Shown: positions 1 to 11,840 of the stretch, piece by piece
Layout of the letters: every line of letters begins with the position of its first letter
Numbering within the stretch: the stretch's first letter is position 1
Assembly (NCBI GenBank): GCA_038501785.1
Contig: JBAMJR010000194.1
Span: forward strand, 1,062,001-1,126,000
DNA length: 64,000 nucleotides
Direction of reading: 5' to 3'
Source of the DNA: Myoxocephalus aenaeus
Taxonomy: Eukaryota; Chordata; Actinopteri; Perciformes; Cottidae
Notes under the pieces: model-generated
What the model saw: the letters and a program-made list of their open reading frames with translations, nothing else
Databases searched by the model: none
Told to the model about the DNA's origin: nothing
Position numbers and translations under genes: made by a program

Positions 1-1223
1 GTCTGTACACAAACTCCCCCAAAAAATAGAAAAAAAACTTTCACAAGAAAAAAAAGGAGAGCAATAGACGAGGATCCCTCTCCCCGGATGGACAGAAGCA
101 ATAGAGGTCATGTGACCAGAATGAACAGGAATGAACCTCTCCTTTACCTCATGTGAAATCAACCAATGGGCTGCCTCCTGTCCACCAAACCTCCCGTCAC
201 ACATTAACTCCGTCCAGTCACACAACCTTTACCGCCAACGTGGTTATGTGTTTTCCAATGTTTCATTCATGATGTCCCCCATTACATTTGTTAGTTGTGT
301 CATGCACTGACTTGTAATGATTGACTTCTTTGGGGTTATTGTCTCAGAACAGGTTGGTCAAGGACACAGTAACATGGAGGGTGGAATATAAAAAATATAT
401 ACTGAATCATCAATATTTTTGTGAGTATTTAGAATCGGTTGGTACATTTAAGAGCATTTCAAAGCCTCATGTGATTCTGTCTTGCATGTCTTTTGGTAAA
501 AACACACACACACACACACACTCTGAAATCATACTCCATACTCACAATACAGTAGAGTTCTTTATTTTACAGAGTGAAGGATATTGACAAGCAGTAACAT
601 TTCAACTACAGTTAAGACTTTGTTTCCTACTATACGGTCACGTTTAAGGAGCAGTGGAAAAGGTGAGATAAATAGTCTTTGGTGACATACATATATTAAC
701 ATACAATCATAACTTAAATACATAACTTAAATAGTTTGGCTGAATATATATGCGTGTTTCACAGGTGACGTCCTCGAAAACACATTTGCAGACAATCTCA
801 AATGCAACATTTACAACATGTCCAACTTTCACAAGTAAATCACAATGAGGGAGTTTCAGGGAAACTAGCGACACATGCGTTTGCATTAAAGTGCTTTCCT
901 GTGACCCTAAAGGAGAACATCAGCAGAGAGACAGCTACCGAGATCTACCTGGATCGACGCTATATTACAAAACTAACAGAGACATTCTGCACTCATTCCT
1001 CTTTGAAACAGAGAGCCATGAAAAAAAAAGAAGGTGTTTCTATGGGGAGGTATTCGCGGTAGTGCACAGTTTGCTCACCAAAATGTGACGCAACTCCTGA
1101 CATCACAAAAAAGACTGGGAGCACAACGGTCCAGAGCACAGATCAAACGCAGGAGATAAGTGTCCTGATAGGCTGCGTGCAGCAGCTCAACACACACACA
1201 CACGCACACACACACACACACAC

Positions 1224-1277
<54 letters not shown>

Positions 1278-3484
1278 CACGTGTGTGCGTGTGAAGTAGA
1301 ACACTATTAAAAAGCAGAGAGATCCACCAGGATTTTTTTTTCAGCATTTGAAAAGCCTTTTAATGATCCGTCACGAGACATTGATTAGCTCGGTTACAGC
1401 AGAGAGAATGTTATGTTTGACCTCAGCAAGCCTTTGAACAGATTAGATTTAAGACCAAGGGACCACTGATTACTACCCTGTGACCTCAGCGATTACAAAC
1501 AGAGAAGCCAAGAGATCCAACAAAATTTAAAAAGAAAGACACCCGAGTAAAATCAGAAGACACAGATTAAGATATAAAAAGGACACATTATTATATGATG
1601 TAGGTCACATGTAAAGTCCTTCAGTTTGTCAAGTATTGCCAGGTATTTTATGAGTTTAAACTAATGCTGTGAAGGAATAGCCAACTTTCAGGTTTGTGGA
1701 ATTATATAACAAAGGGTGAAATACCAGATGTGATGATCTAAATGACTACGAAACACGCTCTGCAGGTTAGGACCAGGCTGTAATATAAATAAATATTTAC
1801 GTTTCTGGCCCAAAATGTGGCTTTTATACATATGGTTGTGTTTCTTTAAGGCCTGTCAAAATCAAGCAGGCTCAATGAGTAGAGCTCAGTTATTCTCGGT
1901 CCGTCGCCCGTCCGCCATTTCAGAGCGTACAGAGAAAGGAGGAAATGTCCGGGCATATATTTTTGACTGCGCGCCGCCATTTTGTGGACATTAAAATTAG
2001 GCACACCTAACATTTTGGTCGCTGTGGTGTCCCGTAAGAACACCGCAATGTAACATCGTCTCAGGGGTCAGTTTAAACCCGCTTACCATTCTACATGCAA
2101 GTATTGCCTGCAGGAAATGAAGGAACAACTGACCTGTAGTTCTCCACTCTTCACGGTTGGACTTACTTTTAGCGATCTCTACCTCCTCCACAATACAAAT
2201 GGAGGTGAATTGGTCACAGCACTAGAAAATGGCATTTAAAAGAGCTCAGCAGCAAAAACAAAATCCACAATAAGAATCCATGATATGCTGCAAAGTAAGG
2301 GGAACTTTTCTTTTTCTTTTTCTATCTGCAAACTTCAAGGCTACATGTGTGGAAGCCACATGCCTTGAGTGTGCAGACCCTGGGAAACTGAGCCCCCCTC
2401 CTGCTGTGGCGTTACATATGCCTGAGGTGATTAGGTCCTGACTTGCAAGGGGAACTTATGAATCACGTGAAAAGGCTAATATTTCAGGGGCCTCCAGCGG
2501 GGAAAACGTCAGCAGCGGTGGCTCCAAGGTTCACTTTGGCGCCTACTGTGCTGGCCAACCGGCTACTATATTGCAACACTGAAACTGATCCTTTGGGACA
2601 TGTAGATTCTGTCCAAGGCAGTGGATGCTCAACCCTCTTCTTTCTCATTTTCATTGTGAAGTTTATGTGGTCAAGTCCTGACTCAGAATGCTCTTCAGTT
2701 TGGGTGTAACCCAAGTGCTGTGGCTGGTTTTGACTGTAAACTGTGGTGCTAAAACACAAAACTCCCGCTGAGTGACGAATCCACGCTCAGCGCTTGTGAA
2801 ATATTCTGGGGTTGTCAGTGTTCATATTGTAATTATATATGCAGTTGTGAAATTAGCTGGGACCTCCAATGTTGACAAAAAAGAGCGGGCACGAAAAAAG
2901 AGAGGTAAAAGGGTTCGTTGGGTCTTTTACCGGGTCTCTGGGAATACATTGGTTTGGACAGGGCCCCGGCTCTGAGTGCAGGTTGAAATCCACATTAGGG
3001 CTTAAGTGTTTGATCAATGAGCTGCGGAATAACCACCGCCGGAGAGGTCAGTGGGCAGACAGGACCCGGCCCCTGGATGGTGTTGAGGACAAGCCTTCAT
3101 TCTAATATTAACAGGATTAAGACGTCAAAGTGAGGCCTTTGTTTTCAGCGTTCAGAAGGGAGAACCAAAAATATTTTTGACGAGATTTGAATGACCTTAA
3201 AAAGGCAAAAGTTCTCCGAATGGTGGGAGAACTCAAATTGGGGGTTTCAAAATGATTCAGTCGGTCATCATCTTGGATTTGAATCTTCAATTCCATCAAT
3301 CAGCAGAAAAGATAAAGAGGCACAACAGTCTTTTATGGGAAGTATAATTGTCATTTTGAGATAGATCAACAAAAGTTATGGACTACATCAAACTCTAATG
3401 CAAAAAATACCAGTAATACATTAAGAGATAAATAAATGGAGATATAGATAGACTTGCTGCGGGTGTTTGGGGCCGTCGACTAAC
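1..3484. other. Region downstream of adm2 (3' UTR and intergenic)
   Basis: No protein-coding exon can be recognised here on either strand. The part just left of 3,485 must contain the adm2 3' UTR, but its end is uncertain. Minus-strand polyadenylation hexamers are possible at about 1,357-1,362 (ATTAAA) and 560-565 (AATAAA), and I cannot choose between them. In other vertebrates MIOX is the next gene beyond ADM2; no MIOX-like sequence is visible in this stretch. Confidence 0.5.
1190..1275. repeat. (CA)n microsatellite
   Basis: About 85 bp of CA dinucleotides with a few CG interruptions, downstream of adm2. The open frames across it are translation artefacts of the repeat. Confidence 0.95.
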
Positions 3485-3902
3485 TCATCCATAACTATGG
3501 GGGCTCCTGGGGTTGATGGGGGACGATTCTTCTCTGCCGTTCTGGCCAATGAGCTGATAGAGCCGATGGCTGAGGTTCTGCACTTGGCAGGTTCCAAGGA
3601 CGCAGCCCACTCTCATCATCTGGGTATGTTGGGGATAGTGGTGACCAGTACGCGATCTAGAGTGGGCATGGCGACGAGCTCTCGGCGCCCGCGGCTCGAT
3701 CTGTGACGCCCCGACGGGTCGTGCCCACGCCAGGCTCGGCAAAGCTGCTCTCACTCCTGAAGCTGGTTGGCGTCTCAGGAAACCGGGCAGCAATTTTGGG
3801 GATGGACCCGTGACGGAGGAGGCGACGGCGATGTGAGTCTGGGTTCCTGACACGGAGGCTGTATCCTCTCTCTGGTCAAAGAGCTTGTTGAGGAGGTCCA
3901 GC
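3485..3902 (-). CDS. adm2: adm2 last coding exon: prohormone and mature intermedin
   Basis: Encodes 138 complete residues plus the last base of a split Arg codon. The acceptor is a pyrimidine-rich tract ending in CCCCAG at 3,903-3,908, and the stop codon TGA lies at 3,485-3,487. The C-terminal 45 residues are unmistakable adrenomedullin 2: MRVGCVLGTCQVQNLSHRL, a six-residue disulfide ring (Cys133-Cys138 of the model), then a tail ending SPHSYG. The final Gly before the stop is the amide donor, so the hormone should end in Tyr-amide. Arg-rich motifs upstream (RARR, RSR) are plausible proconvertase sites; cutting after RSR would release a peptide of about 53 residues. The first half of the exon is a poorly conserved propeptide. 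Identity is essentially certain; the mature N-terminus is inferred. Confidence 0.96.
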
Positions 3903-4309
3903 CTGGGGAGAAGACAGAAATCAGGTGAAAATATATTCTGGAGCTGTGTGGTGTGATACATATCATAACTTGTTTCAATATGGGGGGATACTGGTGCCTG
4001 GTCAAATGAGGAGGCTCCATCAAGCTGTCAGAGCTACCATGGAGCCCACACTGTTACTAACTGCACTTCTGGAAAAAGTCATATCTATCTTTAGGTAAAA
4101 CAATGGAAAAAGTAACCAAAGTTACAAATCACAGTGTAAAAGTGAACAGAAGACAGTGAAATGAAGGAACAGCACTGTTCCTGTAAAGCCGGGGAGGTCG
4201 ACTCTTTATTCACCTTTACAATCATTAAAAAGCAAAAGCAGCGTGTGCATACATTAAGTTTAGCTTCTAGCGTAGTATAAAAGTGCTAACGCGTGATGTT
4301 AGCTTCACA

Positions 4310-4540
4310 TGTTTTTACATTGAACCGTGACGTTTTAGAAACATATATATTTCCTTCCAACCTCTCCGGGTAACGAGTATCACCGTTACACAACGGTTAA
4401 CCACGACTAGCTACAAGTCTACCAAACCAGCTTGAAAATGAAGAAACCATTGCATGAGAGTCTATGGAGCAGAGTTCGGCTCGTTGTCGGACCCTGCTGA
4501 GATGCTGCAGTACGAGACTTGGCAAAGGGTTAACTCCTCA
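4310..4540 (+). repeat. Dispersed repeat, family A, copy 1
   Basis: This stretch resembles 43,029-43,285 closely. Both contain CTCTCCGGGTAACGAGTATC, a GTTAACCACGAC block and CATTGCATGAGAGTCTATGG, in the same order and orientation. It is probably a non-autonomous transposon family; I see no coding capacity and cannot name it. Confidence 0.75.
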
Positions 4541-6224
4541 TGTCTACAGCCATGGTAGCAACTGTGCACATCATTACATTCCTAGCTAACATGGTTCATA
4601 AAAATACAAATGAACCTGTGTCTATGGATAGAACAGGTACAGAACGATGATGGAATAGGTTTTAAAATAAATGCCAGCATTGTTACGATAACAACAGGCA
4701 CAGGTAATTTTGCGGAAATCCGATTATCAGTACAAAGCAGCTTTGATAAACAAATCATGTTTTGCCTGCTGTCTGAACACATGTCTACGTGGACACCATG
4801 CTCATCTCTTAATGTACAATGTAAAAGTTAATGGCTTTGTTTTCGCATGTTGCCGAAAACAACAGGTGCTCTGAGCCTGAGCGTATTACATTATATAATC
4901 AAAACCGTGGCAATTTAACGCTCAGCTGGGTTTCAGCAAACGGTAACTATGGGAGATTGAGCCCCGGCCTGCTATGGTTTCTCAGTGGTCGATGTCCTGA
5001 TGGGCTCCAGAGGAGAACATTACAATCTTGTTCCCAGAAAGAAAGCTATGGTGCTTATGAATTGTTCAAATGGCACTGTTGAAATTCCATTTACCTCCAC
5101 TGTCTTGGTGTTGAGACAGAAATATCAAAGACTTCTCAAAACACCTCAAACCTGGCCGAATAAAACCCAAACTATCACTTTACTAGAGCTAAATGGGAAA
5201 AAAATGCATTGCTGTTGTTTTTGTAGTTGTAATGTGAACAGACACTTTACAAAAACGAGGCTCTGCAGCACGGTGGACCAGTGAGTACGGCAAACACAGC
5301 GCCCACCAACTCACCATCTGTTCATTGTTTGACAAAGACAGCCGCTTCTCACAACTTGACCCTGCAGCTCTTCACTGAACTGTCACCGCTGTGTTTGCAC
5401 AGCACAGTGTGACTCAAGCCCCTGAGTGTTAACCCATCACCGCTGCTGAAAGTCATCCGAAGGGGCCAGTGGATGAACAGGATGAACATGTCCAATGGCA
5501 GCAATGGATCTGTCATTTGTAATTAGGTTTGAATAAAGCATCAGGGCAAACATACCCATTTGCTTTTGAGTCAAAATCTTCCACTGCGTCAGGTTTGGCA
5601 CTATTTTTTCTATTTTCAAAGAGGCAGAAGCCAGGATTGTTCCACTTGTGATCTTTCACCATAAACACTCATGTGAGAGGTTTAGATGTGAGACATCGTA
5701 GCGGAAGGTTTTTCTTAAAGTCAGCGGTGTGGTGGGTGAGGGATTCCTTGGTGAAGCTTCTGGTTTATTCTGCCTGTTTAGCTGCCGGCTCACTGTTGGC
5801 AGGCCTGGTAGTCTGGAGGTGACTTGCTGTGCAACAGCGGCAGTGGCTCAATGAATAGTTGCGCAACGCCAGGCCACAGACGGAGGCGAGCACTATTTCC
5901 AGGACAGCCTTGGTGTGCCGTGGTGCCACATCACCAAGTTACACCCACCTGGTCTGCAGAGGGAATGTTGCATTTGACTGCACATGAAAGCTATTCACAA
6001 GGCAGCTGTGGTGGCCCTGCACCAAATTCCTATTCTGACTTTACTCATATTTGGAATTAAATAAATGACCACACAACAAACCTGGAGCCTTTGGGCCCTT
6101 GGGCCCCGGAGGTTCTTTGGTAATCCAATTTTCTTGGAGGGTATGAGTTGAACAGGCAACAACAGTGAAGTCAAGGTGGATGTGCCTTAAATTTGCAATA
6201 TTTCTAATGGCCATCAGCGGGCGA

Positions 6225-6380
6225 CTCCTCTGGTTGCAAGTTAATCGTAACATTTTGGTCGTTCATGTCACTTCTGGTTGCAAAAAAACAAGATGGTGAC
6301 GGCCAAAATGCCAAACTCAAGGCTCCAAAAGCCGTCGACAACGACTATGTCCACTTCTTCCTCTTCTACACAGTCTATGG
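6225..6380 (+). repeat. Dispersed repeat, family B, partial copy 1
   Basis: Contains the block ACAAGATGGTGACGGCCAAA followed by a stretch ending ACACAGTCTATGG. It matches the minus strand of the 47.7-48.1 kb copy. The arrangement is typical of a common teleost dispersed repeat. Only the distal half is present here. Confidence 0.7.
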
Positions 6381-9195
6381 TAGAGACAATATTGTACAGT
6401 GAGAAAAGCTGTCCCTTTGTTATCCATGACATCAATGCATTGACCTCTAGATTCCCCGGTAAATGTGGTGCACTTAGCTAATTGATTTATCTGAACATCT
6501 TAATGAATAAGCATTAATAAGCGTGTTGTCATTGCAAGGTCCCTGCTGGAGATGATGCTGGGTCTCCCTAACAATCTGACACAAACCCTTTAACTCTCAC
6601 ACAAGAAGTCACTCGAAGGCAGAGGGGCCAACCACGGACGTCAGATTAACAGTTTTGGGAAATTATAGGACTTGGCGAAAACAACCTCTTCTGATTAGTA
6701 CTTCTGATTGGGCACCTGGCACCTTAATCATAACTCCAACCCTAACAAAAACCCAGCAGAGGAAAAGCCCTCCTCAACCCTAACCCTAGTACATGCTGTT
6801 GAGAGGCTGAAGCTCCAAAGTGCAGCCGTAATCAGACGAAAATGTAGCACATTCATTGCTAATCTCCCAATGGGTAACAGTGGGGAGATTGTTATTAGCA
6901 ACAAACAGGACAAAAATAAAGGAGAGGTGATTTATTTCACACAAAACACTGTTTCTACTTGTTCATGAGCACATGCTTTCACAACCTCCCGAGGGGTATG
7001 GGGTTTACTTTCTGCAAGCGATAGACAGGATGCCATGGTGAAAACGTTACGGCTCCTCTGAAACCACAACGAGTAGACAATCACAAAATCAAACAACATC
7101 AGGTTTCCTCTCCCCTCAGAAGCCACCATTGTTTATGAAGCCTTTTGATCCACACTCCCATGCATAAGCTATTCCTCTTATATATACTGTCTGGTTTATA
7201 TATGCATTCATGCCTCCACATTGTGGCTTTCTGTGTGGAGCAGAGGCCGGCTCTTTAAGGATGTGGAGGGAGGAATTTAGGTCTTAGCCATTAATCCACA
7301 GTGGAATTCTGTGCCTGCTTTCGGCCTCCGCAACTTCAGCCTGTATTTGGTTGTATTGACCTCCATGAAGCCACACGACTGTTCATACCGTCCATATATC
7401 CAGGTAGGCCAAGCCAAGATTACTGTTTCCAATACATTTGAGAAGAGGCCTCTCTTGAGCGGATTTGGAGCCGAGGCAATCCGGGTTTCAATCATTCTGC
7501 GAGCATAAAAGGTTTGTATACACAATAAAAAAAAGAAAGTAATGTTCTTGTTGTTTCTTGATGAGGTGTAAACAATATAGATAGCAAATCAAGAGGATGG
7601 ACCCCAAGCCGACTGCATGTGGGAGATGAATTCCGTGTGTTTTCTCAGGTAAATACTATGTTGAGAGTACGTTGAACCTCTCACATCCACATTCACAAGA
7701 ATGGGTTAATGATTTAGCAAATCGTTTTGGGGAGAAAGCGTGTCTTTATTTGGCCTTGACAAAGTTCCAACCAACCTGCGGCCACAACACGTACACAAAG
7801 ACCAATTTGTCAAAGCGTTCCCTGGTCCAGACGGAGCAGAAGCAGAGTAGGTCTGTGTAATAAAAGCTTGACCGCAATTCAGCTTTACACGTCCTTCGTC
7901 TCGGAGCAATGAGCCTCTTCCCACTTCTGAAACCTGCATTGTAAAGCCGCTTTGCTGCTAAAGCCATATTTAACTTGTTTGGCTGCGGACACCGGCTATT
8001 TTCCCTGAGTAAAAAAAAAACTCCAGACATTATGTACACCGACAAGGAAGGGCATGTCCTCCCAAGGAACATGCAATTTGTCCTTGTTTGGAAAAAAACG
8101 CCCACCAAGCATTGTTAAAATGTCTTGCTGGGACTTTGTCGTGTCCTTATCAGGACACACAGGGACAACGCAGACACAAAGATGGAAGTGGAAAGGAATG
8201 ACAGACATCTGAGCTCCGACACCAGTAAAAGAAAACGTAGTCGGAGTCATGTCTGTTGTAATCACGCTGTCAGCATGTGATGGTAACAGAACAGCATGTG
8301 CTCTGTGGTCAAGAGAAGACGGAGAAAGGACTGTCCTCGTGGAAGCCAGACGGAACATTTATGGGAGATGCGCAAAGTGATAAATGGGGGGGTTCTCTCA
8401 CTGTGTTGTCAGAGTGAAATATATTTGTATAGACTGTGATCAGCTAGTGCTAAATGTCCTATAAAAATTGCACTACCCAAACTCAGGCCCTCAGTTAGTG
8501 TAAATGTCCAACGACACGGCAGTCAGCTGCAGACACGTGATCCGAAGTGATGGGGTTTCTCTTAATGGGATTTATTCACGAGTTATCAATCTGTAAGAAG
8601 TCTGATCTACAGGAGGCCGTAGAAGTATTTGCCAGTGACCACAGCTGCGTTGCATTTGACTCGGATGATGGGTGTGCAGCACGATCGTGCTCTGTGGTGG
8701 GAAGCCAGTGAGGGATTGTGATCTTGTATAAGTGATTTCTGCTGGTTGGTCCGGGTTTATTTGAGGTCGTACCCTCCCGGTGAGACTTCCCTGAGTCCAC
8801 GTATAAGGAAGACTTCTACAACCTCCCCAGAGTCAACAGTGACGAGAATAGCAGATTAAAAAAGTGCCCAAAATTGTAAAACAAAGATTAAATGTCTATA
8901 AACAAAATACAAATTCACAGCATGAAAACAATATCTACGTTGGATCCACAGGCGACATTTGAATGGGGACAAATTGAATGACTAATCCATTTTTTTACTT
9001 ATAAATCCTGCTCAACCGCTGCATCGGTTTCTCTCAAACTGAGAAATATAAAACCGCAGCAGTGACCCGGCTGATAATGTTTCAAACAGAGGAGGCAGCG
9101 ATGGGGGATCAGAGTGCTGCAGCAACACGACCAGAGAGCGGATACAGGAGCCGCGCTCACCTTTATTTTGGTTAGCAGCAGGTGTTCACCATTTG

Positions 9196-9259
<64 letters not shown>
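9196..9259. repeat. (AC)n microsatellite
   Basis: About 64 bp of pure AC dinucleotides inside the adm2 intron. Confidence 0.97.
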
Positions 9260-9260
<1 letters not shown>

Positions 9261-9640
9261 GAAAAATGATACTCCCAGGTCTTTTTACACTGTTTGTTAT
9301 CTTATCAGTATTATGTGTTAAGTGCTGTATTTAAAGGCATGCTTTCCATTCACTGCTGAATGTGGATTAGTTTGATGGACAACACGTGATGATTGCAAAT
9401 CTTGGTGTGAATAAGGGATCCACAGATGATAAGGCTATCGCACTTAAGAGATACGATGAATGAGATTAAGATTATGAACAATTTGGAATACATTTTCTTA
9501 CTTATAAAAACATATTCCTTTACTAATGTGTTATCAAGCCACTGATAATACCACACACGTTTCAGCTGCTGATCAATGGGACCGATGTCTTTATCAGCAA
9601 ACATTTACTTTGCTGTCACAACTTGAAGGTGCTGCATCGA

Positions 9641-9647
9641 CCCCCCC

Positions 9648-9689
<42 letters not shown>
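9641..9689. repeat. C-run plus (AC)n microsatellite
   Basis: A run of about ten C followed by roughly 40 bp of AC repeats, inside the adm2 intron. Confidence 0.95.
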
Positions 9690-9690
<1 letters not shown>

Positions 9691-10652
9691 CACATCCCTG
9701 TCAGTGCTGATTTTAAGCCAGCAGATGTGGATCCCAAATCCACCAGAAGGGGGCATTCACACACCGACTCATCCTGCTCCTCAACATGCAACTCCACAGG
9801 CGTGTTGCTGGCAGGCCTCCATCACACGTCCAGAGAGGCAGAGGGTGCTGCATGTGTGTCGGCCAGCCACTTAAGTCGTGGAAAAGTACAGGTGCCACTC
9901 AGCGCCTGACAAGATCCTTTTACAAAAATCCAGACTGGTATTTCTGGCACAAGGCTGCGAGACAAACTGGTTTTCCCACCTCGGAAGTAACAGTTTTTTT
10001 GCACGCAGAATCACGTGAGGGAGATTAAACCAAACCAAACCTTTATGAACAGTTACTCACTAATCACTAGAGAGGAGGAGGAAAATGAGGAGGAGAAGAG
10101 AGAATCTTTCAAATGTGAAGAAGAAAAGACTTGTTCATAGAATACAGATTAACTGCCAAGTGATGCCAATAAACTGACGTAGCATATATTCACCGTCTCA
10201 GTCTGGAGGATTTAAGACCAGTTTCATCTCAATGACTCATTTTACACTCTGGCCTACTTTCCTAATAGGAAGCATGATAACCAAGCCTCCCCTAATACTA
10301 TAAACACAATCATAGATATACATGTATCTGTGATTGTTTTTTTCTTGATGTTTAAATGCCTCACACTATCACTTTGTACACAGCAGATCTGCTCTCTGGG
10401 GGGCTTATCTCAAGGAGACTGACCGTGTTATATTATATCACGATAGAGCATATATGACCTTGCACTCCACACTATCCTCTATCTGCCCGACACAACAACT
10501 CAACACAACACTTTCACTTTAACACACAGTGACCCTGTGATTCAGGCTCAGTTCAGCCCTTCTTAACTGACGGTGTGTGTTTTGTGTGTTCAGTTTTCTA
10601 ATGTCCGCTTATTTAAATAATGCCATGGTCCACTGGGAAAAATACAAAAATG

Positions 10653-10673
10653 GATGATGTGTTATATATGATG

Positions 10674-10753
<80 letters not shown>

Positions 10754-10777
10754 CACATCATATATAACACATCATTA
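10653..10777. repeat. (TA)n array with inverted flanks
   Basis: About 80 bp of TA dinucleotides flanked by inverted copies of GATGATGTGTTATATATGAT. The whole 125-bp block is therefore almost self-complementary and could extrude as a cruciform. Confidence 0.9.
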
Positions 10778-11037
10778 AAAGTAAGTACCTCCATTACAGC
10801 TCGTTTATATTGAATAATGAATATAACACTGTGCTTTAACCCCCAACCAAACAGGTAAAAGTGGCAAGAAAGTGCCTATATTACTGCGGGTTGGCGCAAG
10901 AATACTCAAATGAACTGTGATGCGGCTCCAGGTGCGTTTATCGCGTATGTTAAGGAGTCATATTGATCCAATCAGAAGCGCAGAGCGCGTCTTTGTGCTT
11001 AATAAAGTAGTAACCCAGAAAAAAACGTGTGTCTTAC

Positions 11038-11135
11038 CTGTAACTGGCTGGATCCTCGTTTGCCGCCAGAGCCAGCGGCAGCTGGAGGGAAACCAGGCTG
11101 ATGCAATACACAGCGAGCGGGAGAAGGGACGGCAT
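11038..11135 (-). CDS. adm2: adm2 first coding exon: start codon and signal peptide
   Basis: The ATG at 11,135 (minus strand) opens MPSLLPLAVYCISLVSLQLP, a hydrophobic signal peptide resembling the start of human ADM2 in its central CISL motif. The exon ends at 11,038 with AG followed by a GTAAGAC donor, leaving phase 2 that matches the hormone exon. It contributes 32 codons and two bases. An upstream in-frame Met exists on the open frame but lies before the likely acceptor at about 11,204, so the 11,135 start is preferred. Cleavage is probably just after the Ala-rich segment near residue 24. Confidence 0.88.
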
Positions 11136-11203
11136 CTCCGGGCCAACTTTGACTCCACACCCGCTCTGGGAGGAGGAGACGACCACACGGACCAACGGGG
11201 GTG
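11136..11203 (-). other. adm2: adm2 5' UTR portion of the first coding exon (predicted)
   Basis: Minus-strand DNA just upstream of the ATG contains a pyrimidine-rich acceptor ending CCCACCCAG at 11,204-11,206, giving about 68 nt of leader in this exon. A second candidate AG lies closer to the ATG. The exact acceptor is inferred. Confidence 0.5.
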
Positions 11204-11687
11204 CTGGGTGGGCGGGCAGGGGGATACAATAATAAGGCAAAAAAGATTTCCCCCACCAAAAAAAAGGTTGAAATAAGGTTTAAATATCCAAGTGTGGCAG
11301 TGGATAATGTAGATGAAACCTTTGGGGAGAAGCAGATAATACATGGTCAATGAACCTGCAGCTCACAGACAGGAGTCACAGAAAGAGAGCCGGTGAAAGT
11401 GCGCCTCATGAAATAACTCCCATTATTATTTAGAGCCTCCACTTGTTGAGAAGCTTTTTAAAACACACTATCTGCACACACACACAAAAAAATACCCCTC
11501 ATTGGACTCGTCATCACAACTTCTGTTCCTTTTTTTCACAACATAAACAAATTAAATGATGAAGAGACTTTACATTCTTCTGAAAAAAATGTCCCCCCCC
11601 CCCAAAAAAAAACAACCTCAATCCATTATGCACATAATATTTTTATGAATCAACCTGCTCATGACAAAAAGTGAAGAGAAGCCTTAC

Positions 11688-11780
11688 CTTGTTGGTCACT
11701 GCTCAGAGTGTGACTTTGATTGTAAGTTGTGTTTCTTCTCTCTCTCTATGAATCCAAACGTGCTGGTCAAGATCAGGTTC
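11688..11780 (-). other. adm2: adm2 5' UTR exon (predicted)
   Basis: A minus-strand donor AAG/GTAAGG at 11,688/11,687 lies about 118 bp downstream of a TATA-like box. The sequence between has no coding appearance. The start near 11,780 is inferred from TATA spacing only. Confidence 0.55.
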
Positions 11781-11799
11781 TGTGTGAAGCTGCTGACAT

Positions 11800-11840
11800 T
11801 GAGGGTTTAAATAGCTGCCGAGTGGGCGGAGTCCTGCCTC
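11800..11840 (-). promoter_or_regulatory. adm2: adm2 promoter: TATA-like box with GC box
   Basis: On the minus strand, TATTTAAA (plus strand 11,806-11,813) lies about 15 bp downstream of a CCGCCC GC box. It sits about 30 bp before the inferred transcription start and 125 bp before the UTR-exon donor. The position fits a classic TATA promoter, as expected for an inducible peptide-hormone gene. Confidence 0.65.

Larger units (their letters stand above)
3903..11037 (-). other. adm2 intron before the hormone exon (7.1 kb)
   Basis: Bounded on the minus strand by a GTAAGA donor at 11,037 and a CCCCAG acceptor at 3,903. It holds two dispersed repeats (about 4,310-4,540 and 6,225-6,380), CA repeats at 9,196-9,259 and 9,650-9,689, and a TA palindrome at 10,653-10,777. 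No further exon is convincing. Because both flanking exons have phase 2, a small hidden exon of length divisible by three could still be present. Confidence 0.6.
3485..11813 (-). other. adm2: adm2 gene span (adrenomedullin 2 / intermedin)
   Basis: Minus-strand gene for a secreted calcitonin/CGRP-family peptide hormone that signals through CALCRL-RAMP receptors (family knowledge). My model has a TATA-containing promoter at about 11,810, a 5' UTR exon with donor at 11,688, a signal-peptide exon (coding 11,135-11,038) and a hormone exon (3,902-3,485). The two coding exons join in phase (AG then G, an Arg codon) to give a 171-residue preprohormone. Human ADM2 has 148 residues, so this one is slightly longer, mainly in the propeptide. 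A further small exon inside the 7.1 kb intron cannot be excluded. The gene diverges from sbf1, as ADM2 and SBF1 do in mammals. Teleosts usually keep two ADM2 co-orthologues, and I cannot tell which one this is. Confidence 0.9.

Noticed and set aside
6776..6789. Telomere-like AACCCTAACCCTAG
   Set aside because: Only two units, in a unique intron context; consistent with chance.
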